Both the position numbers and the translations under genes were made by a program. A model generated the notes under the pieces. That model ran no database searches, was not told where the DNA came from, and was given only the letters and a program-made list of their open reading frames with translations. A stretch of 64,000 nucleotides of DNA from contig FR889161.1 in NCBI GenBank assembly GCA_000436835.1, positions 191,581 through 255,580 of the forward strand, in the 5' to 3' direction. This DNA is from Eubacterium sp. CAG:251 (GTDB taxonomy: Bacteria > Bacillota > Clostridia > Oscillospirales > Acutalibacteraceae). Shown here in pieces: positions 62,960 through 64,000 of this stretch (position 1 is its first letter; each line of letters opens with the position of its first letter).

Positions 62960-63820
62960 TTATTTTATAACAAGTTGAAAAGTTCCGATAATCGCACTGA
63001 TTACACCGATTGAAATATCATAATATGCAATATAATTCAACGCACGTTTTTTCAGTACAAATATAAACAGCTTAATTGCAAAAAACGAAGCTATAATCGA
63101 GATAACAAGCCCGATTATCGCCGAAAGAATATTAATTTTGGTAACAGCCACACAAAGTTCAATTATGCCCATTACAATAAGAGTAGGAACAGACATTGTA
63201 ACGGCATATCTAATCGCATATTTTTGGCTCATACCAAGCAAAATCATAAAAGCAAAAATTGCACCCATAAAGGAGCAACCGCCCGTTGGCAATGCAAGAA
63301 ATCCGATTAAACCTAAAATTACCGCATTTGCCCAATTTGGAAGTTTGTTTCTGTTTGAATTGATAAGAGAATTAGTTACAATAAGAAGAACACCTAAAAG
63401 AGCAATGCAAACTCCTTCGCCCAATATAGTCTTATTATGCGATGTTCTGTTAAAAAGCATATACACATTACCGTATTTACCTGCGGGAATTGCATAAACG
63501 ATAAAGAATACAAACGAAAGAATCGTCATAAACATAAATTCCCTTTGAGGAGGAATGTTTTTCAAATCGAGTCTTTTATGAAAAATATCGTTCCAAGTTG
63601 CGAAAAAGTTTTTGAAAAGGCTTATAAATAATTTATAAAACGCAATAAATAAACCGATCGCAATTCCTATATGTATAACGCCTGTCAACTGCGAGCAAGC
63701 GTTTGTAAATCTGCCTGAAAAATTATGAAAAATTACAGAATGTCCGCTTTCAGACACGGGGAACACCCAAGTGAATGCCTGTCCTATCGCCTGAAATATT
63801 GCTGTTAAAATCCACATCAT
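62960..63820 (-). CDS. UppP/BacA-like membrane protein lacking catalytic motifs
   Basis: 286 residues, about eight membrane helices. The N-terminal stretch AFTWVFPVSESGHSVIFH (about 16-33) aligns with the UppP motif EFLPVSSSGH, but the catalytic Glu is replaced. The second motif, PGxSRSG in UppP, is LPTGGCSFMGAI (about 180-191), so the phosphate-binding Arg is missing. The hydrophobic layout otherwise matches. It is unlikely to be an undecaprenyl-diphosphate phosphatase; a lipid-carrier transporter or flippase role is conceivable (inference). Two ATGs start it (ATGATG) behind CGGAGGTAT. Upstream of ftsK, likely cotranscribed. Confidence 0.6.
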   Translation of the reverse strand: MMWILTAIFQAIGQAFTWVFPVSESGHSVIFHNFSGRFTNACSQLTGVIHIGIAIGLFIAFYKLFISLFKNFFATWNDIFHKRLDLKNIPPQREFMFMTILSFVFFIVYAIPAGKYGNVYMLFNRTSHNKTILGEGVCIALLGVLLIVTNSLINSNRNKLPNWANAVILGLIGFLALPTGGCSFMGAIFAFMILLGMSQKYAIRYAVTMSVPTLIVMGIIELCVAVTKINILSAIIGLVISIIASFFAIKLFIFVLKKRALNYIAYYDISIGVISAIIGTFQLVIK

Positions 63821-63965
63821 CTATACCTCCGAATAAATATGCGTTATCCAAATGATAACCGGTGCGTATATAACTGTAAGGGTTGCTTGACCTGACAGTA
63901 TTGTTTTGACATATTGATTTTGAAGAGTAGAAAATATCAGCTTCATTAATAATACTCCAAAGCAT
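63750..63965 (-). CDS. possible small ORF at the head of the UppP-like gene
   Basis: A 71-codon frame starting MLWSIINEADIF one base after the stop of the off-window gene, with an excellent GAGGAGAGATAAT site. It then overlaps the first 71 bases of the UppP-like gene in another frame. A competing frame, 63946 to 63821 (41 codons, MKLIFSTLQNQYV, hydrophobic end, own TTTGGAG site), ends exactly at the UppP-like ribosome binding site. One of them may be translated to couple the UppP-like gene; I cannot decide which. Confidence 0.35.
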   Translation of the reverse strand: MLWSIINEADIFYSSKSICQNNTVRSSNPYSYIRTGYHLDNAYLFGGIDDVDFNSNISGDRTGIHLGVPRV

Positions 63966-63966
63966 A

Positions 63967-64000
63967 TTATCTCTCCTCAATCATTTTATCTAAAAAATCA
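63967..64000 (-). CDS. 3' end of an off-window gene (partial)
   Basis: The last codons of a gene entering from the right, reading DFLDKMIEER then TAA. The frame keeps the ribosome binding site of the next small ORF inside it. Too short to identify. Confidence 0.45.
   Translation of the reverse strand, partial: DFLDKMIEER

Noticed and set aside
62960..63820. Calling the ftsK-linked membrane protein uppP
   Set aside because: The catalytic Glu and the SRSG arginine region of UppP are not conserved.

Overview
The window looks like one contiguous piece of a low-GC chromosome from an anaerobic, probably spore-forming, gut-type member of the Clostridia (Ruminococcaceae/Oscillospiraceae-like). Supporting signs are strong AGGAGG-type ribosome binding sites, near-consensus sigma-A promoters, TGA used as a stop (standard code), the scpA-scpB-DUF2953-ytfJ-dac-rluB gene order typical of clostridial genomes, plant-glycan glycosidases, and a lineage of secreted proteins with lysine-rich C-termini. 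No rRNA, insertion sequence, prophage or CRISPR array was seen. No gene-free gap exceeds 300 bases; the longest (about 170-220 bases) carry promoters, operators, leader RNAs, terminators and one possible gene remnant.

Left third (1-26 kb). The end of a probable arabinofuranosidase is followed by a MATE exporter, a CorA-type channel, an AraC-GyrI-GNAT three-domain regulator, a GH25 lysozyme, an iron-type alcohol dehydrogenase, the feoAB ferrous-iron importer, a metallophosphoesterase and two more MATE exporters. One of these MATE genes has an attenuator-like leader. Next come an AlkD-type repair protein, a degenerate PTS EIICB-like membrane protein, a RadC protein interrupted by an apparent one-base frameshift, a zinc-ribbon protein, a GH51 arabinofuranosidase, an M24 peptidase, pyrophosphatase and fumarase. 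At 21.2-26.7 kb lies a compact catabolic locus: a two-domain class II aldolase, a class III aminotransferase, a divergent TetR regulator and an FGGY sugar kinase. Its substrate cannot be assigned by recognition.

Middle (26.7-46.8 kb). A long minus-strand block holds rRNA pseudouridine synthase, D,D-carboxypeptidase, ytfJ, DUF2953, scpB, scpA, an M50 peptidase, prmC, yqhQ (DUF1385), and a histidine kinase/response regulator/VCBS-like lipoprotein operon. The operon is preceded by an 11-bp-phased array of Pho-box-like hexamers. Then come DUF2804, uvrA and uvrB, followed on the plus strand by upp-uraA (uracil salvage) and a secreted CAP-like protein whose C-terminal module matches that of the GH25 lysozyme.

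Right third (46.8-64 kb). A split heavy-metal exporter (CPC-type ATPase plus free HMA domain) sits under two ArsR/SmtB-like operators. A GH95-type glycosidase lipoprotein has an apparent homopolymer frameshift inside its signal peptide and is divergent from a truncated AraC regulator across a 12-bp inverted repeat. After this come tRNA-Pro(GGG) and tRNA-Leu(UAG), a BclA-C-like surface protein, two membrane proteins, a translationally coupled ygiQ-comEA-comF-GH18 chain, ftsK/spoIIIE, and an UppP-like protein lacking catalytic motifs.

The most interesting leads are the kinase/aminotransferase/aldolase locus, the motif-less PTS-like protein, the phased Pho-box array with its calcium-loop lipoprotein, and the A7 frameshift in the GH95 signal peptide. 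All functional statements rest on recognition by eye; no database search was run.
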